Source: a virus
Strand: one strand, 5' to 3'
Virus record (IMG/VR): IMGVR_UViG_3300027861_000050
Span: 1 to 45,266 of that record
DNA: 45,266 nucleotides
Shown: one piece after another, positions 14,196-22,704 of the stretch
How positions within the stretch are numbered: the stretch's first letter is position 1
How the letters are laid out: the number at the start of each line of letters is the position of its first letter
Position numbers and translations under genes: made by a program
The notes under the pieces: generated by a model
Databases searched by the model: none
Told to the model about the DNA's origin: nothing
The model's input: only the letters and a program-made list of their open reading frames with translations

Positions 14196-15790
14196 AAAAA
14201 CTACTCTGCATATTTTCTATTTTTTTCGTATGCGCTTCTGCATTTTCGCAAACGCAAAACGGCTACGTTACGTACGAAGAGCTAGGCAATACTATTTCCA
14301 TAGGTCGGCAGGTTTTACAGCGTACCGACCACGCTAACCTAGATACTCTAACGTATGTATTTACAGGCTCGCTAGCATACGATACTATTAACGAAGTAGT
14401 CGTAGTATACAACGGCCTAGCTTGGGAAGATATAGGTAGCGGCGGCGGCGGCGGCGGTTATTGGAGCAAAACAGGCGGCAGAGTTTATCCGTCTAATTTA
14501 ACCGATACTGTAAACGTCGGTAGCTCTACAAAAAGCGACGCTAAATTTAACGTAGACGGTACGGCAGAAATGAAGTCCGGCGCAGACCGAGCGCTATTTG
14601 TCGGCGAGTATAATACAAAGCTAGACGCGGTAGACTTGCGAATTAACGGCGCAGGCTACGAGTATATAGTAGCGGATACGGTAATGCAATCTATAGCAGG
14701 CTCTTTAGAAATAAATCAAGGCGGCGGATATTTGCCTCTAGTTAATACTAGTACGCGGCAGATTTGGATAGACGGCGCAGACCTAATAAATAGAGTTTCT
14801 ATTTCGCCTACAGAAGTCGAAATGTATTCTGGCAGTTTGTTTAATGCTAGTCCTAAAGCAGAAGTAATGGTTAGTAGCTCAGAAGGCTATTTAGCGGCAG
14901 TAGAAATAGGTGGAAAAACTGCCTCTATGCAATGGTACGACGGTAGTAACGGTATCAATCCGCTATACTATAGTTTATTTAACTCTTCATTTAGAGCTAC
15001 TAGCGACGAGTTTTATATACATAACAAAACTACAGGCCTAGACGTTTTGGATTTGCAATACGACGGAACAGTAGGCGGCGTATTTTCTAAATTTATTAGC
15101 GAACAAATAGAAATAGATGCAACAGCTATGCACTTGGATTTGTCTGCCAAAAAAAACGGTAGTTTTAACGTCGGCGGCAAATTAGATTTTACTGCAGGCG
15201 ACAAAATAGAGCTAAACAGTAATACAGGAGTAAGGTTCGAAGGCGCATATATATTTCCGCAGGCAGACGGCGCAGTTAACGAAACTTTAACAACAGACGG
15301 CGCAGGACAAATTAAATGGGATAGAAGCGTAAAATCCAATACTATAGGCGCAGTAACCGTAGCAAATACAACCGTCGAAACAGAAATTTTAGCGCACAAT
15401 ATACCTGCAGACGGCGTTAGAAAAGGTAGCGTAATTACGATAGAGCTAGCAGGTCAATACAGTAACGCAAGTAGTAGCGACGACTTTGCTATTATATTTA
15501 AAATTAACGGCGTCGTAGCTTACGACGTACTGCGCGTAGGCGGTAACGCATCCGCTTCTGGATGGCGCTGTAAATATAAAGCTAGCGTTCAAAGCGTCGG
15601 TAGCTCTGGCTCTTTGTCTGACTATGCCGAGTTTGTAGAAAACGGCGAGCCTGTAGAAGCTATAGCAGATATTAGTCCGCGTACGTTAAATACTACTGCT
15701 AATATGGATTTCGAGGTATTTCTTAAATGGGATAACGCAGACGCAGGTAATACCTTTACGCGTACAATAGGTATTTTCAAAATAGAGTAA
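14192..15790 (+). CDS. Putative tail fibre or appendage protein with a signal peptide
   Basis: This 532-residue protein begins with a clear type I signal peptide: basic KK, hydrophobic LLCIFSIFFVCASAF, then SQ, a cleavage context common in Bacteroidota. The rest is beta-rich and repetitive, with many short GADR-, VNVGSS- and LDLQYDG-like strands and a Gly run (GSGGGGGG, about residues 82-89), as in trimeric fibres. The C-terminal part (about 385-532) looks like a compact beta-sandwich head. Position within the baseplate cluster supports a receptor-binding or surface role. Export of a tail fibre is unusual, so an envelope-located decoy or modifier is an alternative. Confidence 0.65.
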   Translation: MKKLLCIFSIFFVCASAFSQTQNGYVTYEELGNTISIGRQVLQRTDHANLDTLTYVFTGSLAYDTINEVVVVYNGLAWEDIGSGGGGGGYWSKTGGRVYPSNLTDTVNVGSSTKSDAKFNVDGTAEMKSGADRALFVGEYNTKLDAVDLRINGAGYEYIVADTVMQSIAGSLEINQGGGYLPLVNTSTRQIWIDGADLINRVSISPTEVEMYSGSLFNASPKAEVMVSSSEGYLAAVEIGGKTASMQWYDGSNGINPLYYSLFNSSFRATSDEFYIHNKTTGLDVLDLQYDGTVGGVFSKFISEQIEIDATAMHLDLSAKKNGSFNVGGKLDFTAGDKIELNSNTGVRFEGAYIFPQADGAVNETLTTDGAGQIKWDRSVKSNTIGAVTVANTTVETEILAHNIPADGVRKGSVITIELAGQYSNASSSDDFAIIFKINGVVAYDVLRVGGNASASGWRCKYKASVQSVGSSGSLSDYAEFVENGEPVEAIADISPRTLNTTANMDFEVFLKWDNADAGNTFTRTIGIFKIE

Positions 15791-16029
15791 TGCAGGCAGG
15801 AAAAACAGGTTTTTTACAGGATGCAGACGGTAAAAACAGCGTTATGCGTTTAGCGTTCGTTTGGTTAATTTTAAACGCTACTGCGCTTTCTTGGTATGTA
15901 CTACTAACCGACGCTACAAACGTCGGCGGCGCGGCGGCTATATTTGGAACGGTTACAGGCGTAGCTACAGGCTTAAAGATTATACAGAAACAGCAGGAAA
16001 ATAGCGGAGAAAATGATGCAAAAAATTGA
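15790..16029 (+). CDS. Putative holin
   Basis: This 79-residue protein has two hydrophobic segments (about residues 19-40, MRLAFVWLILNATALSWYVLL, and 46-64, GGAAAIFGTVTGVATGLK) and a short charged tail ending QKQQENSGENDAKN. Size, two membrane spans and a polar C-terminus fit a class II holin, which forms the membrane lesion that starts lysis. It overlaps both neighbours: its start overlaps the stop of the fibre gene by one base, and its end overlaps a second small membrane protein gene by 17 bases. The endolysin lies about 21 kb away at 37061. Confidence 0.6.
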   Translation: MQAGKTGFLQDADGKNSVMRLAFVWLILNATALSWYVLLTDATNVGGAAAIFGTVTGVATGLKIIQKQQENSGENDAKN

Positions 16030-16273
16030 GCATATAATGGAACAGCTACAGCTAGAGCATACGTATATAGGTAAAGTACTGCTAATATTAGATACGGTCG
16101 GCGTATCTTTTAGCGTAGGCTATTACGGTCTAAATCTAACCGACAAAATAAACGAACTAGCTCCGCCTATTATTTTAATGCTAACTATACTTTCTTTGCT
16201 TCTTTCAATTATCTATAAATCAGCCTTCGAGTACAGGCAGTACCGAAAGCGCAAAAAAGAAGCGAAAAAATGA
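16013..16273 (+). CDS. Small membrane protein, possible second holin or antiholin
   Basis: This 86-residue protein has two hydrophobic segments (about residues 20-40, GKVLLILDTVGVSFSVGYYGL, and 49-68, APPIILMLTILSLLLSIIY), followed by a very basic tail (RQYRKRKKEAKK). It overlaps the holin-like gene by 17 bases and the baseplate J gene by four. Paired small membrane genes like this are often a holin with its antiholin or partner, but this is inferred from layout only. Confidence 0.6.
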   Translation: MMQKIEHIMEQLQLEHTYIGKVLLILDTVGVSFSVGYYGLNLTDKINELAPPIILMLTILSLLLSIIYKSAFEYRQYRKRKKEAKK

Positions 16274-17445
16274 CGACTATCCCAACTACAGCCGAGTTAT
16301 ATACTTCTATTCTAACAGACTTAGAAGCAGAGCTAGGTATACAAATTAGTCCGATAGGCCGCGTATTTTTGCGCGCTCTGGCGGCAGTACAAGCGGCTAA
16401 ACTAAAGCTATTCTATTTAGCTATCGGTTTTTTGCAAAAAAACATTTTCGCCGATACTGCAGACCCAGAAGCGTTAGGCGGTACTTTAGAGCGCTTCGGT
16501 AGAGTAAAGCTAAACCGTAATCCGTTTGCGGCTACTGCAGGCGAGTACGCAGTAGATGTTACAGGTACAATAGGCGCGACCGTAGAAGCGCAGACTACTT
16601 TCAAGTCGGACGATACTAGTACAAGTCCGGGATTTTTGTATGTACTAGACGCCGCCGTTACTTTAACGAGTACTACGCAGAGTATAACGCTACGAGCGCT
16701 AACAGCCGGAAACGACAGCGAGCTAATAGTAGCCGATACTTTAACGGTAACTTCGCCTATAGCGCAGGTAGACGACCTAGCGACGGTAACAGCTATAACT
16801 ATAGACCCTATAGCGGCAGAAACTATAGACGAATACCGCGCGCGAGTATTAGAGGCGTACAGGCTAGAGCCGCAAGGCGGCGCGGCTTCGGATTATAGGC
16901 TCTGGAGTAGCGACGCGCAAGGCGTAAGGCAGTCGTATCCGTATAGCGCTAGCGGCGCAGTTAACGAGGTAGACGTATATATAGAAGCTACCGACGCGGA
17001 CAGCGTACCTGTAGGCTCTGGCGTACCTTCGGCGACTATTCTAACAGACGTAGAGGCGGTTATAGAGTTCGACCCAGATACTACGCGACCTTTAGACGAA
17101 CGAGGCCGCAGGCCTGTACAGGTTATAGTTAACGTTTTGCCTATTACGCCGATTCCAATAGATATAGATATAGTAGACTTTACAGGTACAGCGTTAGACG
17201 AAAATACCGTTACAGCCGCACTAACTGCATACGTAGATGGAATTAGGCCTTTTATAGCAGGCGCAGACGTACTAGCAGAGGTAAACGATACTATAAATAT
17301 TAACGGTATCATTTTTACGATACAGGACGCAGTACAAGGCGTTAACTTTACTAGTTTAACGCTACTAGTAAATAGTTCGCCTTCAAACTCTACGCAGTTT
17401 TTACTAGGCGACATACCAAAAGTTAACAGTATTACCTTTAGCTAA
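16270..17445 (+). CDS. Baseplate J-like protein (Mu gp47-like)
   Basis: This 391-residue protein follows the baseplate J pattern: a helical N-terminus (LYTSILTDLEAELGIQISP), a central beta region with GYxx-like acidic turns, and the hallmark ETIDEYRARVLEAYRLEPQGGAASDYRLWS segment (about residues 184-213), where the family has its conserved Arg-x-Arg and Gly-Gly stretch. These proteins form the wedge ring of simple contractile baseplates. The gp48-like gene follows after three bases, as in Mu. Confidence 0.88.
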   Translation: MTTIPTTAELYTSILTDLEAELGIQISPIGRVFLRALAAVQAAKLKLFYLAIGFLQKNIFADTADPEALGGTLERFGRVKLNRNPFAATAGEYAVDVTGTIGATVEAQTTFKSDDTSTSPGFLYVLDAAVTLTSTTQSITLRALTAGNDSELIVADTLTVTSPIAQVDDLATVTAITIDPIAAETIDEYRARVLEAYRLEPQGGAASDYRLWSSDAQGVRQSYPYSASGAVNEVDVYIEATDADSVPVGSGVPSATILTDVEAVIEFDPDTTRPLDERGRRPVQVIVNVLPITPIPIDIDIVDFTGTALDENTVTAALTAYVDGIRPFIAGADVLAEVNDTININGIIFTIQDAVQGVNFTSLTLLVNSSPSNSTQFLLGDIPKVNSITFS

Positions 17446-17448
17446 AAT

Positions 17449-18207
17449 ATGGCTACGCGCGAAGAAATAATTAGAAAGGTAACTAGACAGCTATATCCAA
17501 CAGGCAGAGCGTTTAAAATGCCTAGCGGCGGTACACTAGACCGCGTTAATAAAGCGCTAGCTGTTACAGAAGCGCAGGCCTTCGAAGACGCTAGAGCGAT
17601 ACTATACGCAGTACTGCCAGATAACGCAAATTTTACAGCAGAAGACGCCGCGCAATGGGAAACAAGGCTAGGCCTAATAACTAATCCTGCGACTTCGCTA
17701 GTAGACAGAAAAGCGGCGATAATTCGCAAAATGAACCATCCGGGTAATATACCTGCGCGACAGCATTACCTATACATACAGCGAAGCCTACAGCTAGCTA
17801 ACTTTAACGTCTACGTACAGGAAAATATTAGCGGCCTGCCGCCAGAAGATTACATTAACGCAGGTAGCTATAGCTCTGCAGAGTTTGGAGCGTTTGAGTA
17901 CGGCGAGTACGAGTATAACTATAGTACTATACCTGTAATTAACGTACCGTTTGAATACGGACAATTTGAGTACGGACAAATAGCGTACAACGGCGGCTAT
18001 AATAACCTAGTCGCTAACTATATCGACGCAAATTTGGACGCTAATTTCGACGTCGGCGGTAGTTTTCGCTCTTCTTTCTTTATAGGCGGCGCTACTTTTG
18101 GTAGCTTTGCAAATGTAGACGCTAACAGGGAGCAGGAATTTAGACAGTTAATTTTAAAACTAAAGCCTGTAAATACAGTAGCTTTTATCTTCGTAAATTA
18201 TATATAG
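17449..18207 (+). CDS. Baseplate/tail protein, Mu gp48-like (tail protein I region)
   Basis: This 252-residue protein starts with a helical part (LYPTGRAFKMPSGGTLDRVNKALA, then ARAILYAVLPDNANFTAEDAAQWETRLGL) that matches the gp48/YmfQ-like family placed directly after baseplate J. The middle is peculiar: about residues 144-185 are Tyr/Glu/Gly-rich repeats (FGAFEYGEYEY, FEYGQFEYGQIAY). The end is compact and beta-like (LKLKPVNTVAFIFVNY). Such proteins connect the wedge to the fibres, and the Tyr-Gly repeats may be the fibre-docking part. Confidence 0.75.
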   Translation: MATREEIIRKVTRQLYPTGRAFKMPSGGTLDRVNKALAVTEAQAFEDARAILYAVLPDNANFTAEDAAQWETRLGLITNPATSLVDRKAAIIRKMNHPGNIPARQHYLYIQRSLQLANFNVYVQENISGLPPEDYINAGSYSSAEFGAFEYGEYEYNYSTIPVINVPFEYGQFEYGQIAYNGGYNNLVANYIDANLDANFDVGGSFRSSFFIGGATFGSFANVDANREQEFRQLILKLKPVNTVAFIFVNYI

Positions 18208-18212
18208 AAAAA

Positions 18213-18791
18213 ATGGCAAAAGGAGTACAGAATTACCCAAATATTGACACATCAGACCCTACAGCATATCCAAACGGCATAATTAAAGATACGCCAAACG
18301 GTACGCCTGTTAACGTTTTAACTAACTCGGATATACATTCGACGCTAGATAAATTACTAAGGTATCAAGGCACGCCTGCAAACAATACGCCAGACAACGA
18401 AACGAACGGCTACCAATATTTAAAAGCGATTTTGCAGGTATTGCCTAACAAATATGTCTGGGAAACCATCACAAACGGCGACGGCGATATCCAAACGCTT
18501 TCACGCGCAGATATCAATGCGGCGGTAGCTATGGCAGGTACGCCGTCTGCAGTAGGCGCGGCAGACTTCGGTAGACCTATAGACGGCGCTACTCTAGACA
18601 AATTACTAGATTGGAATATATTTATTTGGGTTAAGTATTTTGGAACTAGTGAATGGTTAAGTTTTGGCATCGGAAATAACGTTACTAATTTAGTTCGTGT
18701 AACTATAAACAGTAGCGGCGATATGGAATTTTATTTTAATATCTCACCACTAGGCGACCCTGCAGACGTACGCGTAGTTTTAATAGGTTAA
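18213..18791 (+). CDS. Putative tail fibre or fibre-adaptor protein
   Basis: This 192-residue protein has an N-terminal segment rich in Asn, Pro and Thr (SDPTAYPNGIIKDTPNGTPVN) of the type that opens short tail-fibre and collar proteins in Bacteroidota phages, a helical stretch (SDIHSTLDKLLRYQG), and a C-terminal beta domain with IFIWVKYFGTSEWLSFGIG and VRVTINSSGDMEFYFN. It lies directly after the gp48-like gene, where Mu encodes its fibre. Function is inferred from place and composition. Confidence 0.6.
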   Translation: MAKGVQNYPNIDTSDPTAYPNGIIKDTPNGTPVNVLTNSDIHSTLDKLLRYQGTPANNTPDNETNGYQYLKAILQVLPNKYVWETITNGDGDIQTLSRADINAAVAMAGTPSAVGAADFGRPIDGATLDKLLDWNIFIWVKYFGTSEWLSFGIGNNVTNLVRVTINSSGDMEFYFNISPLGDPADVRVVLIG

Positions 18792-18792
18792 A

Positions 18793-19542
18793 ATGTCTAG
18801 CGCGTTAGAGCTAAATATTAACGCCGAGGACATAGTAAAGTTTACAAATAAACTAGAAAAACTAAGTACTACAGCGCTCCCTAATGTCGTTAGAAAAACG
18901 CTAAACGACGTAGCTATGGACGTTAAAAAGAAGACGCTACCGAAGACTGCAGGCCAAAACTTCGAAACTCGAAATAAAACATTTTTTAAAAGAGGCTCGC
19001 GCGTAAACTTCGCTAGCGGTAAACGTCTGCAGGACTTAGTAGCTACGGTAGGTATGTCGGACAACGGCATAAAAGGCCGCGACGCTGTTAGTAACCTAGA
19101 AGCGCAGGAACGAGGCGGCACAATTAGCCGAACGTACATTCCAACAGATAAAGCCAGAGTTAGCGGTAGTAGAGGCCGAGCAGTACAAGCTAAAAACAGG
19201 CTAAAGAAAGTTAAAGCAGGTAAAGTAATAAAGACCAAAGAAAGCAAAGGCAGTAATTGGAGTCAGCGCGCTATAAAAGCCTCTTTAGCGGCAGGCGTAG
19301 GCGGTTACGTAGAGGATTGGAATAGCGGCAGAAGCGGACTAATTTGGCGCGTTAATTCTATACGCCGTACAGGTCGCGGTATTAGATTTAAGAAAACTAA
19401 CATTTTCTATATAAACAAGTCTGGAAAAATTAACGTAAAAAATACGCAGGTAGCCAGAAAAGCGGCGACGGAATCGTATAAAAGGCTAGGTAATTTATTT
19501 GTCGCAGAGGCAGAAAAAAGATTTAAAAGAGCGCTAAAATGA
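18793..19542 (+). CDS. Putative tail completion or minor tail protein
   Basis: This 249-residue, strongly basic protein has an N-terminal helical segment (IVKFTNKLEKLSTTALPNVVRKTLNDVAMDVKKK) that resembles gp10-like and minor tail protein Z-like families acting at the tail end or head-tail joint. The later part is Lys/Arg-rich, with aromatic strands (RGIRFKKTNIFYINKSGKINV), and ends in a helix (ESYKRLGNLFVAEAEKRFKRALK). It starts one base after the previous stop and overlaps the next gene by four bases. The family assignment is tentative. Confidence 0.55.
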   Translation: MSSALELNINAEDIVKFTNKLEKLSTTALPNVVRKTLNDVAMDVKKKTLPKTAGQNFETRNKTFFKRGSRVNFASGKRLQDLVATVGMSDNGIKGRDAVSNLEAQERGGTISRTYIPTDKARVSGSRGRAVQAKNRLKKVKAGKVIKTKESKGSNWSQRAIKASLAAGVGGYVEDWNSGRSGLIWRVNSIRRTGRGIRFKKTNIFYINKSGKINVKNTQVARKAATESYKRLGNLFVAEAEKRFKRALK

Positions 19543-20828
19543 GTTGGTTAGAAAAGGTAAAAAACGGTTTAACGATAACCTGCGGCGACGGTAAAGAGTA
19601 TACGCCGAACTACCTAAACGCTACGAAGTCTGTAGCGTATAACGTAGCCGAGTTTAATTTTCCAAATATAGACGGTACGCTAGTAGAGCGAAAAGCGGCG
19701 CAAGGCAGAAAATTTCCAATAGAAATTTATTTTCAAGGCGAAGAAAATTTAGATACTGCGGCGGCGTTCGAACGGTCGGCAAACGACTCCAGAAGTTGGA
19801 CGCTTTCGCATCCGTACTACGGCGATATTATCGTTCAGCCTGTCTCTTTAGTCTTCGATAATTCAGAGCATAACGTTAGCAAAATTACAGGTACGGTATT
19901 AGAGACTATAGAGAAAATTAGGCCAGACGTTAGCGTAGCGCCTATAGAAGCTATAGTAGAGGCGAAAGCGGTAGCAGACGCGGCGCTAGGCGACGCATAC
20001 GTTAACGCAGAGCCGCCGACAGCTAGCGGCCTCGCAGACTTTCTAGGTAAAGTACAAGGCGCATACGAACAAGGCAAACAGTATGCAGGCGAAGCAGGTA
20101 GCTACTACGATAACGCAATGAGAACGGCGCAGTCCGCTATAACCGCTTCGCAGGCGGCTATAGGTAGCGGATTTACTGCAGTAGCTACGGCTCTACGAGC
20201 TACTAGCGACGCTATACAGTTTGTACAGAGTTTTCCGGCGGACTTTGTATCGAATATAGAAGGCAGATTTACAGCAATGCAGGCGCAATTTAGCCGCCTA
20301 ACCGAAGTACTAGTTCCTGCGTCTATGAATAACGAAGATAAAGAGCAGTACGCGCTACAGGCAGGTACGCTAATTAGTACTATGGCAGTATCTACAGTAC
20401 AGCAGGTAGAAGTAGACGCAGAAGGTAATTTTAATACTGTGGAACAGACCTACGCAAGCGCAGGCGTAGCGCTACAGGCTATAGATTTTTTACTAGAAAA
20501 CTATAACACTTTCGCCGCTACTATGGATTTACTGCAGACAGAAAACGGCGGCAGTCCAGAAAGCTACGTTCCAAGTTTTGCGACTATGCAGGCGCTCGAA
20601 AATGTAGTTAACTTAACAGCCGCTAACCTGTTTAATATCGCGCTAAATTCACAGCAGGAACGTACTGTTATTTTACGATACGACAGCAATCCGATAGAGC
20701 TAACGCATAGATTTTACGGCCTAGACAATGCAGACGAAAACCTAGCGCGCCTAATACGTACTAACAACTTCGGACTAAACGAGTACCTGCTAGTACGAGC
20801 TAATACGCCTATAGTTTTTTACGTATGA
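19539..20828 (+). CDS. Baseplate/tail protein, Mu gp43 (DNA circulation)-like
   Basis: This 429-residue protein shows the N-terminal DNA-circulation domain found in Mu gp43 and relatives: NVAEFNFPNIDGTLVERKAAQGRKFPIEIYF (about residues 36-66), then a segment on the pattern SWTLSHPYYGDIIVQPVSL. The middle is Ala-rich and helical (about 130-260), and the end has a LysM-like connecting part (NLARLIRTNNFGLNEYLLVRANTPIVFYV) that typically fits the hub. It connects tube to baseplate hub. It overlaps the hub gene at 20825 by four bases, as gp43-gp44 do in Mu. Confidence 0.8.
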   Translation: MSWLEKVKNGLTITCGDGKEYTPNYLNATKSVAYNVAEFNFPNIDGTLVERKAAQGRKFPIEIYFQGEENLDTAAAFERSANDSRSWTLSHPYYGDIIVQPVSLVFDNSEHNVSKITGTVLETIEKIRPDVSVAPIEAIVEAKAVADAALGDAYVNAEPPTASGLADFLGKVQGAYEQGKQYAGEAGSYYDNAMRTAQSAITASQAAIGSGFTAVATALRATSDAIQFVQSFPADFVSNIEGRFTAMQAQFSRLTEVLVPASMNNEDKEQYALQAGTLISTMAVSTVQQVEVDAEGNFNTVEQTYASAGVALQAIDFLLENYNTFAATMDLLQTENGGSPESYVPSFATMQALENVVNLTAANLFNIALNSQQERTVILRYDSNPIELTHRFYGLDNADENLARLIRTNNFGLNEYLLVRANTPIVFYV

Positions 20829-21841
20829 TTTTAAAAGTAAATAACAAAAAATTCGACTTTTTTAACGACGTAAACGTTACTATGCGCTACGATGCGGTAG
20901 CCTCTTCGTTTGGATTTTCTGCGCTTTTTGATGCAGAAAGCGACGCGCATAAAAGACTATTTAAACCGCTAACGTATAGCAAAGTAGAAATAGAGCATAA
21001 CGGCGAGCTAATAATAACAGGCCGAAAAATATCTAATAGCTACAGGTCAACGGCAAAGCCTACGCCTGCTACTATTAGCGGTTACTCGTTAACAGGCGTA
21101 TTAGAGGACTGTACTGTACCTGTATCGGCTTATCCTCTGCAGTTTGACGGTCTAACGTTAAAAGAAATAGCGGAGAAACTATTAGCGCCTTTCGATATAG
21201 CGCTAGTAGTGGATAGCGCTGTTACTGCCAGAGCTAACGAGGTACTAGATACTAGCGACGCTTCTACTACAGGTAGTATAAAAAACTACCTAGTTAGCCT
21301 AGCTAGCCAGAAAGCTATAATAGTAACGCATACAAAGTACGGCGCGTTATTTTTAACAGAAGCAAAAGCTAACCGCAAAGCTATAGCCGATTTATCCGAC
21401 GCGTACGAAAAGACTATAGCTATAGACGGACAAAAATTGCATAGCGTAGTAGCGGTAGTAAAAGACGCAGATATTAAAGGCGGCAACGCAGGCGAAGCCG
21501 AACTAGATAATCCGCTAGTTACTTCGTTTAGGCCGTCTGTAGGTACTCAAAAAAGCGGAGACGACAACGATACAGAGCTAGCGGCAAAAGCGAAACGAGG
21601 CGCAGAGCTAAAAGGTATAAAACTAACAGTAAAACTAAATAGTTGGACTGTAAACGACCGAATTATTAGACCTAATAACGTTATTAGTATTAAAGACCCC
21701 GAGCTATTTTTATACAGTCGCTCTAATTGGTTTATAGAGCAGGTCGTATTAAATGGTACAGAAAAGCTACAGACAGCTACGTTAACCTGCGTTTTACCAG
21801 AGGCCTATACATACGCGACGCCTAAAAATCCATTTAAGTAA
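20825..21841 (+). CDS. Baseplate hub protein, Mu gp44/gpP-like
   Basis: This 338-residue, beta-rich protein follows the gp44/gp27-like hub pattern: an N-terminal MILKVNNKKFDFFNDVNVTMRYDAVASSFGF, an early YSKVEIEHNGELIITGRKI strand pair, then TISGYSLTGVLEDCTVP, a family-typical segment before the helical insert. The C-terminal half carries KLTVKLNSWTVNDRIIRPNNVISIKD, as in other hub proteins. The hub is the central ring on which wedge and spike sit. It overlaps both neighbours. Confidence 0.82.
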   Translation: MILKVNNKKFDFFNDVNVTMRYDAVASSFGFSALFDAESDAHKRLFKPLTYSKVEIEHNGELIITGRKISNSYRSTAKPTPATISGYSLTGVLEDCTVPVSAYPLQFDGLTLKEIAEKLLAPFDIALVVDSAVTARANEVLDTSDASTTGSIKNYLVSLASQKAIIVTHTKYGALFLTEAKANRKAIADLSDAYEKTIAIDGQKLHSVVAVVKDADIKGGNAGEAELDNPLVTSFRPSVGTQKSGDDNDTELAAKAKRGAELKGIKLTVKLNSWTVNDRIIRPNNVISIKDPELFLYSRSNWFIEQVVLNGTEKLQTATLTCVLPEAYTYATPKNPFK

Positions 21842-22365
21842 TGTACATAGTAAAAGTTATTTCTACCAGAATTTCAGAAGCTAGGCGGCTAATTAAGTTT
21901 TTACGCAGAGGCCGTAGCGACGTTAAAGAAAACTTCGAGGCGTCGCCTTTCGGCCTAGACAGTAATCCTGTAGAAGATACCGTAGCGCTATACTCTAATA
22001 CTAGCGTTAACGGTCAGTCCGTAGTAGTAGGCTATGTAGGTACTAACAAAATAGCAGACGTAGGCGAGTTTAGAACGTTTGCAACAGACAGCAACGGTAA
22101 CGAAGTCTTCTATACATATCTAAAAAACGACGGCACTCTGGAGCTAGGCGGCGACGCAGATAACCTAGCGCGCTACGGACAAATAGAGGCGAGCGTTAAC
22201 GAGCTAAAAGACAGCGTAGCAGAGCTAAAAAATATTTTTTCTGCTTGGACGCCTGTACCGCAGGACGGCGGTACGGCTCTGCAGTTAGCGGCTTTATCTT
22301 GGGCTAGTACGCCTTTAGTAGAAGACATAACGCTAGCCAAAATAGACGAAATTAAAACTCTTTAA
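21841..22365 (+). CDS. Baseplate spike protein, Mu gp45-like
   Basis: This 174-residue protein has an N-terminal segment followed by strands with regular turns (ALYSNTSVNGQSVVVGYVGTNKIADVGEFRTFATDSNGNEV), and then DGTLELGGDADNLARYGQIEASVNELKDSVAELKNIF, a glycine-rich piece leading into a helix that is typical of membrane-piercing spikes of the Mu gp45/P2 gpV group. It directly follows the hub gene, its expected partner. The protein is short for the family, so part of the C-terminal needle may be reduced. Confidence 0.75.
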   Translation: MYIVKVISTRISEARRLIKFLRRGRSDVKENFEASPFGLDSNPVEDTVALYSNTSVNGQSVVVGYVGTNKIADVGEFRTFATDSNGNEVFYTYLKNDGTLELGGDADNLARYGQIEASVNELKDSVAELKNIFSAWTPVPQDGGTALQLAALSWASTPLVEDITLAKIDEIKTL

Positions 22366-22377
22366 TACCTTTACAAA

Positions 22378-22704
22378 ATGCTACCTAATTCTACAGGCGT
22401 TACGTATAATTCAGAATTTGACTATATAGACAGCGCTACTACTTTAATAGTCCGCCTAAATCGCATACGCGCAATAGCGGCAGAGCTAGAGCTAATACTA
22501 TTAAAGGCCGCGAGTACAGACAATATAGAGGAGTACAGTTTAGACGACGGCCAGACAAAAATTAAAACCATATACCGAAGCGTAGGTAGTATTACAGCAG
22601 GCCTAGTAGCTTTAGACGCTCTGGAACAGCGAATTATTAACAGACTGCAGGGCAGAGTAGTACGCCTAGTAGACGAAAAAAACTTTAGGATTGGGAATTG
22701 TTAA
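22378..22704 (+). CDS. Small head-tail joining protein candidate (gpW-like)
   Basis: This 108-residue helical protein has IVRLNRIRAIAAELELILLKAA and then DDGQTKIKTIYRSVGSITAGLVALDALEQRIINRLQGR, a pattern seen in small proteins encoded just before the portal in lambda-like heads of Bacteroidota phages. This fits a gpW-like head completion role, inferred from size and place. The last 14 bases overlap the portal start. It is the first gene of the head module, twelve bases after the spike gene. Confidence 0.6.
   Translation: MLPNSTGVTYNSEFDYIDSATTLIVRLNRIRAIAAELELILLKAASTDNIEEYSLDDGQTKIKTIYRSVGSITAGLVALDALEQRIINRLQGRVVRLVDEKNFRIGNC

Noticed and set aside
8787-22365. Mu-like transposable phage
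   Set aside because: The tail is Mu-like, but there is no transposase, no MuB-like ATPase and no Mu-type ends. A GpA terminase and circular ends indicate normal packaging.
22677-22683. Canonical slippery heptamer A-AAA-AAC before the portal
   Set aside because: After a -1 slip the frame reads CTT and then TAG at 22686-22688, so no extension results. The portal is in the +1 frame.
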